A stretch of DNA of 64,000 nucleotides from a virus, in the IMG/VR virus record IMGVR_UViG_3300044618_002075, positions 1-64,000 of that record. One strand, given 5' to 3'. Within the stretch, counting starts at the first letter, position 1. Every line of letters starts with the position of its first letter. Made by a program: the position numbers and the translations under genes. Shown piece after piece: positions 30,036-37,973 of this stretch. The notes beneath the pieces were generated by a model. It worked only from the letters and a program-made list of their open reading frames with translations. It was not told the DNA's origin and made no database searches.

Positions 30036-30712
30036 GCGCTCCTTTCGAGTTGCCGCATCAGTGCGTAAAGAGCCTGTGCGCCGCCTGCGGCATCAACCTG
30101 AGCCTTGGGGACATACATCTCTCCGTTGGACACGCGGGCAGGAGTTTTGCCGGCGATTGTCGCAGGGATGTGGTCACTTGTACCAGTCCCCGGGCCACGG
30201 ATCATTTGGGCTTCCGGAAGAAGCTGGCGGATACCGTGCGGGGTGCCGTTTTCTACCGCCTTGGCGGTCAGCACGAAGCCCCCGTCCTCCATAGGAAGCG
30301 GGTTCTGCTTGGTGCCTGTAAGCACGCCACCGGTAGCGTACGCGTGCATGAGCCCGCCGTCAGCCGCGTACTCCGTCATGGAGACGGGGCCGTACCTGCC
30401 TTGAACGACCTGCTTTTTGACCTTGGACGGGGACAGGTTCAAGCGCACCCCTCCCCGCCCCTGCTTGTCGCGGTCGAGGTAGCCCGCAAGCAAACCAGCA
30501 AGACCGAACAGGCCGCGCGGCGACATCAGCCCGCTGCCCATCGATGCAATGCTCTTGCTGAGCGTGTCCAAGAAGTTGTTGCTGCCGCTTCCGGGACGCC
30601 AACTGGGGTCGCCGTAGCTGGGGTCGAATACACTTTCTACTGCCTCTACGCGTGGCAAATTATCTTGTTCGTAATACTCTGGGTAGTAATCTGAATAGGC
30701 TTCGTTTGCCAT
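30032..30712 (-). CDS. virion-associated protein with GG hinges (226 aa)
   Basis: I chose the ATG at 30712 (MANEAYSDYYPEYYEQDNLP), which follows GGAGC and the stop of the gene before. The N-terminus is Tyr/acidic. The middle has a hydrophobic piece (LFGLAGLLAGYL), then YAADGGLMHAYATGGVLTGT and NGTPHGIRQLLPEAQMIRGP. The 'GGLMxxYATGG' hinge resembles those in neighbouring virion proteins. A 4-bp overlap couples it to the next gene. Role is structural or internal by context. Confidence 0.7.
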   Translation of the reverse strand: MANEAYSDYYPEYYEQDNLPRVEAVESVFDPSYGDPSWRPGSGSNNFLDTLSKSIASMGSGLMSPRGLFGLAGLLAGYLDRDKQGRGGVRLNLSPSKVKKQVVQGRYGPVSMTEYAADGGLMHAYATGGVLTGTKQNPLPMEDGGFVLTAKAVENGTPHGIRQLLPEAQMIRGPGTGTSDHIPATIAGKTPARVSNGEMYVPKAQVDAAGGAQALYALMRQLERSA

Positions 30713-30713
30713 A

Positions 30714-31592
30714 TCACGCTCCAAACTGGTAGTCCATCAGGGGGCCGTAGCGTCCTGCAGTCATCTGTGAGGACCACTCGGGCTGCTTGGGTTCTTGCGC
30801 TGCCTGCTCTATCGCTGCCAGGACAGAATAGGCGTCTGCGTTGATACCTGCGTCGCCGTAGGTGTTGCCTGTGGGAGATGACCCCTGGGACGGTGCCGAA
30901 GACAGACCGAGGGCTGCGCCCAAACCACCAGCCTTCGACCCGCCTACAGCTTCTGACGCTGCCCTGTTGACTGCGGGGCCAAGCGTTGAGCTTGCCAGAG
31001 CACCGGCCAATGGGTTACCCGTGATGCCGCTTACGAGAGCGCCAAGCCCTGCTTGCGCACCGGAGCCTACGGCTTTGCCAAGATCGTTAGTGAAAATACC
31101 TTCGAGGATGCCGGAAGGAATCCCCGTCCTCGCACCGATCAATCCCGCAGCCAGTCCCGGCACGACTTCCTCAGCGCTCAGCCTGCCAGTCATCAGGCCG
31201 TGGATGTTTGCAATGCCCTTGCCAAGCGCGGACACCGTGCCGTAGCCAGGAACCAGACTGGCGAGCGCGGGAGCAGCGTAGTTGAGGACGTTGTGGACGT
31301 TCTGTGCGGCGAGGGCTTGCTCTACGTTTTGATTGAACCCCGGGACGCCCGTTTTTCCAAAACCCGCATCCTGCAACCCCGCCAACGTGCCGTAGCTGAC
31401 CCCTGGCGAATGAAAGCCCCTACCTGTTGCAGCGCCCTCGCCAAGAGGCGTGCCCAACATGTCCGCAATTGCTTGCGCTACGTCTTGAGAGTATGGGCCG
31501 GCAGAAAGCCCAGATGCTCCGCTGGGGTCGTTGTAGTCCCCAAAGTTTTCGCCGCTAAGATCTGAGCCGCCAGGGCCTTGGTCACCGTACAT
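30714..31592 (-). CDS. Gly/Ala-rich virion protein (292 aa)
   Basis: Low-complexity Gly/Ser/Ala ends surround a more hydrophobic core (YAAPALASLVPGYGTVSALG, VPGLAAGLIGARTGI, AGLGALVSGITGNPLAGAL), a composition typical of podovirus internal proteins that insert into membranes during DNA ejection. No defined motif was found. It lies between the tail-associated 459-aa protein and the internal protein set. Confidence 0.7.
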   Translation of the reverse strand: MYGDQGPGGSDLSGENFGDYNDPSGASGLSAGPYSQDVAQAIADMLGTPLGEGAATGRGFHSPGVSYGTLAGLQDAGFGKTGVPGFNQNVEQALAAQNVHNVLNYAAPALASLVPGYGTVSALGKGIANIHGLMTGRLSAEEVVPGLAAGLIGARTGIPSGILEGIFTNDLGKAVGSGAQAGLGALVSGITGNPLAGALASSTLGPAVNRAASEAVGGSKAGGLGAALGLSSAPSQGSSPTGNTYGDAGINADAYSVLAAIEQAAQEPKQPEWSSQMTAGRYGPLMDYQFGA

Positions 31593-31612
31593 CTCTACCT
31601 CACTGAGTCAAA

Positions 31613-32992
31613 TTACCGGCTGATCTCTTCCCAGTCCATCGAGGCATGAACCTGATCTCCATTCGCCGCCGCTGTGCATATAAGCGAAAGCTCGTAGGGC
31701 GTGGCGGTGAACGGGTTCCGTTCAAGTTGGAAAGAGAACAAGGCCTCCTTCAAGATGTCAATGGTGCTGGACCCTTGATTTGATCCCTGAAAGTAGCCTG
31801 AAGCCAGGATGCGCCCGCCTGCTATTGCAGTGCCTGTGATGTTGTAGTCCACAGCCGAACTCGTCCCCGCACTCACCCATGTACCCCCAGTAGTCGTACC
31901 TGACGCCACCACGCGCCACTGATAGTTAGCGTTGTTGGTGATGCCCATGATGGACAGCGCGGTCAAGATGACAATGCCGTCCAAGCGGGTAGACTTGAGT
32001 CGAATTGAGATAACAGGGTACAAGGTGCCTGCGGTCGTCAGCGTTCTTGGTGTCAAAATATCTGTGCCGATAGCTTGCTGCAGCCCTCGAAGCTCGTAAC
32101 CTCCTTCAGAGATCACGGTAGAGCAGACCTGCTTCATCGTGCTTGACGAAGAAGTGCCCGCCACGTTTTCAATCTCGTAGCGCAGGGGCAGAGAAGCGGT
32201 GGTGATGTACGTCGTTGTGATCAGGTTCGCGTGGTTGAAGTTGTGCGCCGGAACAAACACGCCGTCAATGATGAACCCCAAGCGGCAAGTGCCCAGACCC
32301 AGCCACTCTATGTCGATGTAAAGAATCTGTGCTTTTGACAGATCGAGCGTGATACCTGATGGACCCGTGCCATTAAGCGGATCTTGGTTCCAGTTCGCTT
32401 GTGCAACAAGAGTGTCCGTGGTTACGCCGGTTACAAAACTTCTCTCGACAAAATATACACTGCTGCCGTTTTGTTCAAGGTAGAGTCCGTTTGAAGCCCC
32501 AAAGTAGCCTACACGTTGGCGCAGGTTAGTTTTTGTTTGGGCCATCACAAACGTGGACATTACCAGCAGGCTTTTTCCAGGCTGGTAAGAGAAAACTTTC
32601 GTCGTCTCGCGGATGATCTTGCTGCCGCTTGCCGTATCGATTGTGAGATCCACAAGACCTTGGGCGGCATTGAACGCTACGGTGAAGGTTCCGGCGGCTG
32701 AAGTGTCGTTTACCCAAAGGTTGTTGTCCGAAAAACGGTGCGACGAATCAAACAGCGTCAGCGGGCTGCTGGTGCGCAGACGGCCAAACGCATCAACGTT
32801 GGTGCCGCCGATTGATACCGGAATAGGGTTTGCAGTGGTTGCCACGATTTGATTCAGCAGGTTGTCTAGCTGGTTGAAGTAGATCCGCAGAATGCTCAGT
32901 AGCTGGTTGAAGTAGTCCGGATCGTAGCCTCTTGTAGGGAACGGAAGCGCGGGGGCTTTGAACCGCTTGATGATCGTGCTGATGATGCTCAC
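31613..32992 (-). CDS. conserved virion structural protein (459 aa)
   Basis: The N-terminal helix (PDYFNQLLSILRIYFNQLDN) is followed by the strongly conserved block DAFGRLRTSSPLTLFDSSHR, ETTKVFSYQPGKSLLVMSTF and RQRVGYFGASNGLYLEQNG. This protein is shared by many aquatic podo- and myoviruses, where it is annotated as structural. Beta-rich sequence suggests a tail or baseplate-decoration role. Start overlaps the end of the nozzle gene by four bases. Confidence 0.85.
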   Translation of the reverse strand: MSIISTIIKRFKAPALPFPTRGYDPDYFNQLLSILRIYFNQLDNLLNQIVATTANPIPVSIGGTNVDAFGRLRTSSPLTLFDSSHRFSDNNLWVNDTSAAGTFTVAFNAAQGLVDLTIDTASGSKIIRETTKVFSYQPGKSLLVMSTFVMAQTKTNLRQRVGYFGASNGLYLEQNGSSVYFVERSFVTGVTTDTLVAQANWNQDPLNGTGPSGITLDLSKAQILYIDIEWLGLGTCRLGFIIDGVFVPAHNFNHANLITTTYITTASLPLRYEIENVAGTSSSSTMKQVCSTVISEGGYELRGLQQAIGTDILTPRTLTTAGTLYPVISIRLKSTRLDGIVILTALSIMGITNNANYQWRVVASGTTTGGTWVSAGTSSAVDYNITGTAIAGGRILASGYFQGSNQGSSTIDILKEALFSFQLERNPFTATPYELSLICTAAANGDQVHASMDWEEISR

Positions 32993-34917
32993 GATTTACG
33001 CCCGTCCGACCTAATGTCGATTCTCGGCACCCCAAGTTGCCATTGCACACCCAGTCCATCAGAAGCCACCTTGATAGCCATCTGGCGTGCCCGAACGCGA
33101 ATGTTGACCTGCTCGGTGAAGCGCTCGACCGTAGTCGTGGCCGCCCTGGCGACGGGGAAGGAGTTGCTCCCCGCAACGGACATGTCAGACGCATCCGTGG
33201 CCACAGGGTCCACGCCGCGCGTGTAGCCAGAGCCCGAGTTCTGCAGGGTCAGGAGAGACAGCTCAACGCTGGGCTGCGCCGGGAGCGGCGTAGTAGACCC
33301 CGTGAATGTGATGTCCGGAAGCACGCGCCAGACGAAGCCAAAGTTGTAGCCGTCGTCGATGTCAAACTCTGAGGACGTGATGTAAGCCTCGAAGCCGACA
33401 GGCGTGGACGTGGAACCGTCATCACAGCCCGTCTCATGCACCAGAAGTCTGTTGTTGTAATCCGTTGCCATCGGTACATCCTGCACAACACTTGCGTCCA
33501 CCCACGCGGTGCGGGCCATCGTGCCGTAGTACCAGATCTTCTCTGCGTAGTTGTAGACCACGTAGCGGTCTATGGTCGTGGACCCTGCAGAGCAGTAGAA
33601 CCACCACACTTCGCTGAACTGCTCTACGGTAGACGCAAAAACCTGCAGCGGCTGGCCGTAGTTGAAGTCGTTGAAGATGTACTGGCGCAGGTCGCAGTTG
33701 AGCGTCTGCACGCGCCCGTCGAAGGCGTAGAACTTCTCGTAGCCCATCCAGTAGGTGACGCCTGCGGCGGTTGCCCAGGCGCGGTCACTGACGATGGAGA
33801 CGTTGTCCGCGAGGATCTGTGAGCCCCACACGATGGGCGGGCCGAGGTACTGGAGCGAGTACAGCGACGTGTCTGTCCAGACCAGAATCTCCTGGCGCAC
33901 TTGCGCGACCGCTTCGATGGCTGAACCGTGGGACAGGCGCAGGCTGCCTGCTTGGGTGGTGGCCGCAGGCGTCCAATTTGCCGCCGTCTCCTGATCCGAC
34001 CACCGGATCAGCATAGGGTCCAGATCGGTTGAGCCGTAGTCCGTCGTGCCGAAGGCCAGAACGAAGCGTGAGGCGTCGGAGACGACGATGTAGTTCGCCT
34101 TGCTGGGCGTGTCGCTTGCCCCTGGGAGCGTCGAGATGTTGACCGCCCGTGTGCCCGTGCCAATCGTGGTCGCCGTCCAGTAGTAGATGCCCCCGCCCTT
34201 GGGGTTGATCAGCAGGTCGTTGCCGAAGTTGTAGGCGGTCCAAATGCCGATGTTCAAAGGGGTGAAGGGCGTCGAACTGCCACCCCACACGCCGCTGCCC
34301 CAGCCGCCGCTGCCCCAGCCCGTGCCCGAAGCAGGCGGGTACTGGATCGTGGACCCGACGTTGACCTGATAGGCGGCAACCACCGCAGCGCCCCCGCCCG
34401 AGCCGGCTGCGAGAGCGGCGGCATTCGGGATGACAGGAAGCTGGATGGTGTAACTGTTGACGTCAACAACTGTGACTTGGTACTCTTGGTTGAGCACAGC
34501 CGCAGTGATGTTGGTGCCCGCACCGCCGATATCCACCGCACCGCTGAAGGTGACAAAGTCTCCGGTAAAGCAGCCGTGCGCAGTGTCGGTCACCGTGCAG
34601 GTAAGGGACGCCGTCAACGCAAAAGGATTGTTGTTGATTGTGCTTGTGGCACGCAGCGGCGTGATGTCGTAATAGGCGCCGTACTGGATGTAGTACTTGA
34701 GGTTCGTGCCGACACCGACGTACTGCGTCCAAGGCCAGAGAGACCGACAGACACCCAGGAATTGATCGGGCAAGAGCTGCTGCCACCCGCCAATCTTCTC
34801 AGGCTGGCCTGAGCGAAAGCGCACCTTCTCGCAGAAGTACCATCCACGGTCTTCCGAGGCATAGCGGGTGTTCTCGCGGAACACCCCCGGACGAATGCGG
34901 ACGGCCTTCAGCGGCAT
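32989..34917 (-). CDS. tail nozzle / P22 gp10-like tail accessory protein (642 aa)
   Basis: The N-terminus MPLKAVRIRPGVFRENTRYA with WYFCEKVRFRSGQPEKIGGW and repeated Trp/Tyr-rich blades (for example QEILVWTDTSLYSLQYLGPP, TYWMGYEKFYAFDGRVQTL) fits the beta-propeller-rich nozzle proteins at the end of short tails (P22 gp10 or T7 gp12 type). Length is normal for the group. It should close the portal channel below the adaptor and tail-accessory proteins coded at 45604 and 48313. Confidence 0.8.
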   Translation of the reverse strand: MPLKAVRIRPGVFRENTRYASEDRGWYFCEKVRFRSGQPEKIGGWQQLLPDQFLGVCRSLWPWTQYVGVGTNLKYYIQYGAYYDITPLRATSTINNNPFALTASLTCTVTDTAHGCFTGDFVTFSGAVDIGGAGTNITAAVLNQEYQVTVVDVNSYTIQLPVIPNAAALAAGSGGGAAVVAAYQVNVGSTIQYPPASGTGWGSGGWGSGVWGGSSTPFTPLNIGIWTAYNFGNDLLINPKGGGIYYWTATTIGTGTRAVNISTLPGASDTPSKANYIVVSDASRFVLAFGTTDYGSTDLDPMLIRWSDQETAANWTPAATTQAGSLRLSHGSAIEAVAQVRQEILVWTDTSLYSLQYLGPPIVWGSQILADNVSIVSDRAWATAAGVTYWMGYEKFYAFDGRVQTLNCDLRQYIFNDFNYGQPLQVFASTVEQFSEVWWFYCSAGSTTIDRYVVYNYAEKIWYYGTMARTAWVDASVVQDVPMATDYNNRLLVHETGCDDGSTSTPVGFEAYITSSEFDIDDGYNFGFVWRVLPDITFTGSTTPLPAQPSVELSLLTLQNSGSGYTRGVDPVATDASDMSVAGSNSFPVARAATTTVERFTEQVNIRVRARQMAIKVASDGLGVQWQLGVPRIDIRSDGRKS

Positions 34918-34921
34918 ACGA

Positions 34922-35437
34922 TTACCTCAGAAACAGCGCGCGCTCATCTCTGCGCCGCTTGACAAGACCCGGAAGTTCTTTGCCGCCAGCCTTGGTCCAC
35001 TGCATGAACGCGTCTGCGGCTCCCTCGATGTCATCGCGGTTGGCCTTCATGCGGATCTGGCTGCGCTGCAGGTTGCCTAGACCGGCGTTGTACGCAAAAG
35101 AGACCAGAGCGTCGAAGCGCCCTTGATGACCAGCACAGCCGGGAACCAGACGAAGAACACCTCGTTCAAAAGCAGCGACGTCCACCGCGAATAGTCTCTC
35201 GATCTCTTCCTTGGACCAGACACGGTTGTGCTCCGGACGTAGCGGGTAGTTCATGCGGATGAACCCAGTGTAGCCCTCTTTGCGAACCATGGGCAGTTGG
35301 ATCTGGTCCTGATACAGGACGTGCCCGTATCCGACGGTCCAGATGTGCGCAGGGCACAGGTAGGGCCGGGTTCTGTAGCCCTCATACCTGTGCATCAGCG
35401 CAGCGCCCTCGGGGCTGAGCTTCACTTCTTGCTCCAC
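34922..35437 (-). CDS. GH24 lysozyme, endolysin (171 aa)
   Basis: The active-site region near the N-terminus, HRYEGYRTRPYLCPAHIWTV followed by GYGH, gives catalytic Glu19, a Cys where T4 lysozyme has Asp20, and the Thr of the E-C/D-T triad, as in R21-type GH24 endolysins. The FDALVSFAYNAGLGNLQRS and GLVKRRRDERALFL segments are also typical. No N-terminal membrane or signal-arrest helix is visible, so it should depend on a holin. It overlaps the holin-like gene upstream by 16 bp. Confidence 0.93.
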   Translation of the reverse strand: MEQEVKLSPEGAALMHRYEGYRTRPYLCPAHIWTVGYGHVLYQDQIQLPMVRKEGYTGFIRMNYPLRPEHNRVWSKEEIERLFAVDVAAFERGVLRLVPGCAGHQGRFDALVSFAYNAGLGNLQRSQIRMKANRDDIEGAADAFMQWTKAGGKELPGLVKRRRDERALFLR

Positions 35438-35925
35438 TGCCTGCTGCCGAACCAGAACCCAATGATCCCGCCCAGCATGGCCATTTCATCTTCGCTGAAG
35501 ATGATCGCGGTAACGCGAATCAGGTCGTCAACCGACTGAATCAGACCCGGATGCTTCCAGACGTACAACGTCAAGGCCGCATTGATCAGCACCAACTCGA
35601 TGATGAAAATATAGGTCACCGTCGGGCGCACCGTGCCGACGTAGTTGGCAACCCAGCGGCTGGCTTTCTCCAGCACCTTCTCGTCGTGCCTGAGCGCCGC
35701 CTCGGTCATCTGCGCCTCGGTCTGCATCGCAACCTGTTCGACGCGGATCTCCTCCATCTTGGCCTGGGAGGCGTACCCCTGGGCCGCAAGCTGGAGTTCA
35801 CGCTCGGTCTGAAGCCGTGCCAGAGCGATCTCGTGCTTCTGGTCGCTCTTGTTCTGGAAGAACTCCAGCAGCTTGGGCAGGCCGCTGATCAGCAGACCAC
35901 CGAGGGTAGAAAGCAGAGAGAGCAT
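35422..35925 (-). CDS. GTA-type 3TM holin-like protein (167 aa)
   Basis: A short N-terminal hydrophobic helix, a charged coiled middle (ALARLQTERELQLAAQGYAS) and a C-terminal half with VRPTVTYIFIIELVLINAAL and a final IIGFWFGSRQWSKK match the 'holin of 3 TMs' family first noted in gene-transfer agents. It lies directly before the endolysin, which supports a holin role. The late part has at least two membrane segments. Confidence 0.8.
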   Translation of the reverse strand: MLSLLSTLGGLLISGLPKLLEFFQNKSDQKHEIALARLQTERELQLAAQGYASQAKMEEIRVEQVAMQTEAQMTEAALRHDEKVLEKASRWVANYVGTVRPTVTYIFIIELVLINAALTLYVWKHPGLIQSVDDLIRVTAIIFSEDEMAMLGGIIGFWFGSRQWSKK

Positions 35926-35927
35926 GT

Positions 35928-36338
35928 TTACCCCTTGGTGGAGATGACATCATCACCGCGCTGGACGGTGACCTTGTCGCCTTCGACGCTGACCTTCATG
36001 GACGCTTCCTGACGCTCAGGCTTGTCCAGGCGCCCGATCAACTCCTTGATGATCGTGATCTCGGGCTTCTCTTCCTTCTTGGTCTCGTTGACGATGCCGT
36101 TGACCATCTGGATCAGTGCCATCGTGGCGGTTGCCACCAGACCAATGACAGCAGGAAGCGCTTCGGTGTTCAGGAAAGCCGACGACACAACACCCACCAG
36201 CACCAGCAGGAAGATCCAGATGATGGCCGTCTTGCCGATGGCCTTGGCAGCGACTTCCTTGGCGGTGGCCTGAGCCTCCAGCCGTTTGAGTTCAACTGCG
36301 GCCTGGGCCTTCAGGGTGTTCAGGTCAATCGGTTCCAT
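35928..36338 (-). CDS. two-TM membrane protein of the lysis cassette (136 aa)
   Basis: A charged N-terminal helix (LKAQAAVELKRLEAQATAKE) precedes two membrane segments, AIIWIFLLVLVGVVSSAFL (about 40-58) and VIGLVATATMALIQMVNGIV (about 65-84), and a hydrophilic C-terminal tail ending in short beta strands. It may be a second holin, an antiholin or a spanin-like partner. The position three bases before the holin-like gene is the main evidence. Confidence 0.75.
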   Translation of the reverse strand: MEPIDLNTLKAQAAVELKRLEAQATAKEVAAKAIGKTAIIWIFLLVLVGVVSSAFLNTEALPAVIGLVATATMALIQMVNGIVNETKKEEKPEITIIKELIGRLDKPERQEASMKVSVEGDKVTVQRGDDVISTKG

Positions 36339-36352
36339 GATGGCTCCTTAGT

Positions 36353-36628
36353 TCATGGCTGTTGGGGCGCTGGCTTGGGGGGCTTGGGCGCGTTTGTGAC
36401 ACATGCCGTGCCATTCCAACTGAAACCGATCTGGCCTTGCCCTACAACGTCAGTAAGCACAAAGTCTTGTGCTGTTTCGTCGTAAAGCCAAAGTAGCGAA
36501 GAGGCTGTCGCTTGGACCAACGCAAAGTAACCTGAAGGAGGTGCCCACGTATCTTGATTACCGTCCCAAAGACATACGTTATCCACAGTGTTTGTGGCAA
36601 TACTGATCAGCAGGTAGTTTTGGATCAT
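36353..36628 (-). CDS. small protein after tail fibre (91 aa)
   Basis: The protein MIQNYLLISIATNTVDNVCL is beta-rich with several Trp and ends in a Pro/Lys-rich tail (PKPPKPAPQQP). Short proteins directly after a fibre gene are often fibre chaperones or caps, and this placement suggests the same, without sequence proof. It begins nine bases downstream of the glycine-rich fibre gene. Confidence 0.7.
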   Translation of the reverse strand: MIQNYLLISIATNTVDNVCLWDGNQDTWAPPSGYFALVQATASSLLWLYDETAQDFVLTDVVGQGQIGFSWNGTACVTNAPKPPKPAPQQP

Positions 36629-36636
36629 GTCCTACC

Positions 36637-37965
36637 TCACCATTCAAAAATGACGATACCTGCGGCACCCGCCACACCTGACGAGGACGAGCCTGCTCCC
36701 CCCACCCTACCACCCCCGCCACCGCCAATAGCGTTACCGGCTACATGTGAATACACAGGAGTAGAGAATATCGAAAAACCCGCAATTGCAGAGGTTGTCC
36801 CAGAACTTCCAGACATGTTTAGGTCTCCGTTGGTAGCGGTGCCACCACTCCCCGGAGAACCTACACCAGAAACACCGCCACCGGCGCCTCCGTTAGCCGT
36901 TACAGTAGTAATACTTTGCGTACCACTTGCTATGCTACTGTTCCCGCCCGCTCCACCGGCAACGCCCGAACTACCGCTCGCAGTTCCGCCACTACCAACA
37001 GTAACGGAAATCGTATTCCCAGAAGTAAGGCTTGTAAGCCATTTGATTGCTGTAGCACCCCCTCCACCAGCCAATACCTCACCGTTAGTAGGCGCTCCGG
37101 CAGTACCGCCACCGCCCCCCACAAGCGTTACTTTTACCTTGGTGATACCAGAAGGTATGGTGAACGTGCCGTTAGAGGAAAAAACTTGTGTCGTTGGGCC
37201 AACATATCCCGCCGCAGGAGCCGTACTTTGCCAAGTAGTCCCGTTGGAAGTGAGGACGTTCCCCGCCGTACCCGGCGCTACCGTCTGAACAGCAGAGGTG
37301 TCGTTGCCCAGCAAGACGTTGTTCGCAGCCAGGGTAGCAGCGCCAGTACCCCCAGACGCCACAGGAAGCGTGGTCGTCCACGAAGGAATGCCCGCAGCGA
37401 CCGTCAGGACAGCGTTGGTTGCGCCCACCGTCAGCTTGCTGATCGCCGTGGTGCTGGAGGCGTACAGCAGGTCTCCAACCGCGTAGCTGGACTGCCCAGT
37501 GCCGCCAGAGGTCGCGGGCAGCGCCGTACCAAGCGTCAGGGAGAATGCGTAGTTCACCGCCTCGTAGACCCCGGCGCTCGTCACACGCAAGAGCATGGAC
37601 TTGCCGTTGGGCACCGCCACGCTGGCGCCCCCTGACGTCTCGACCGTGACCGTGCCGCCCGCGCTGTTCGTGACGGAGTACAGCTTGGCGATGCCGGAGA
37701 CCGTGGCAGGGACACGCACCGTGGCCGTCTGTACGCTGGTCAGCGAGCCGGTGATGACCAGCGTCATGTTCCGGGCGTCGGAGGATGCGCCGTCTGCAAT
37801 CGCAGGCAGCGTGGTGGTGCCCCCAGAAGTCACGGCCACATCGACCGAGCCCACCACCGCCTGATCCACAAGGTCCGTCAAGCGGTCGTTGACCGTGGTG
37901 CCCCAGCCTGCGTCGTTCAGCCCGGGCTTCGCCAGCTTCAGGCCCGTGGTGTAGGTATTCGCCAT
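36637..37965 (-). CDS. tail fibre protein with glycine-rich tip (442 aa)
   Basis: I start at MANTYTTGLKLAKPGLNDAG (37965). This N-terminus with 'WGTTVNDRLTDLVDQAV' is a common virion-attachment head of phage fibres. The middle has two 'LPxxSGGTGxxS' repeats (ALPATSGGTGQSSYAVGDLL, LPVASGGTGAATLAANNVLL) characteristic of tail fibres. The last 130 residues are a polyglycine-rich domain (VKVTLVGGGGGTAGAP ... GGGGGRVGGAG ... GIVIFEW), which in T-even phages is the adhesin that recognises the receptor. Likely a receptor-binding fibre. Confidence 0.88.
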   Translation of the reverse strand: MANTYTTGLKLAKPGLNDAGWGTTVNDRLTDLVDQAVVGSVDVAVTSGGTTTLPAIADGASSDARNMTLVITGSLTSVQTATVRVPATVSGIAKLYSVTNSAGGTVTVETSGGASVAVPNGKSMLLRVTSAGVYEAVNYAFSLTLGTALPATSGGTGQSSYAVGDLLYASSTTAISKLTVGATNAVLTVAAGIPSWTTTLPVASGGTGAATLAANNVLLGNDTSAVQTVAPGTAGNVLTSNGTTWQSTAPAAGYVGPTTQVFSSNGTFTIPSGITKVKVTLVGGGGGTAGAPTNGEVLAGGGGATAIKWLTSLTSGNTISVTVGSGGTASGSSGVAGGAGGNSSIASGTQSITTVTANGGAGGGVSGVGSPGSGGTATNGDLNMSGSSGTTSAIAGFSIFSTPVYSHVAGNAIGGGGGGRVGGAGSSSSGVAGAAGIVIFEW

Positions 37966-37973
37966 GATGGCCC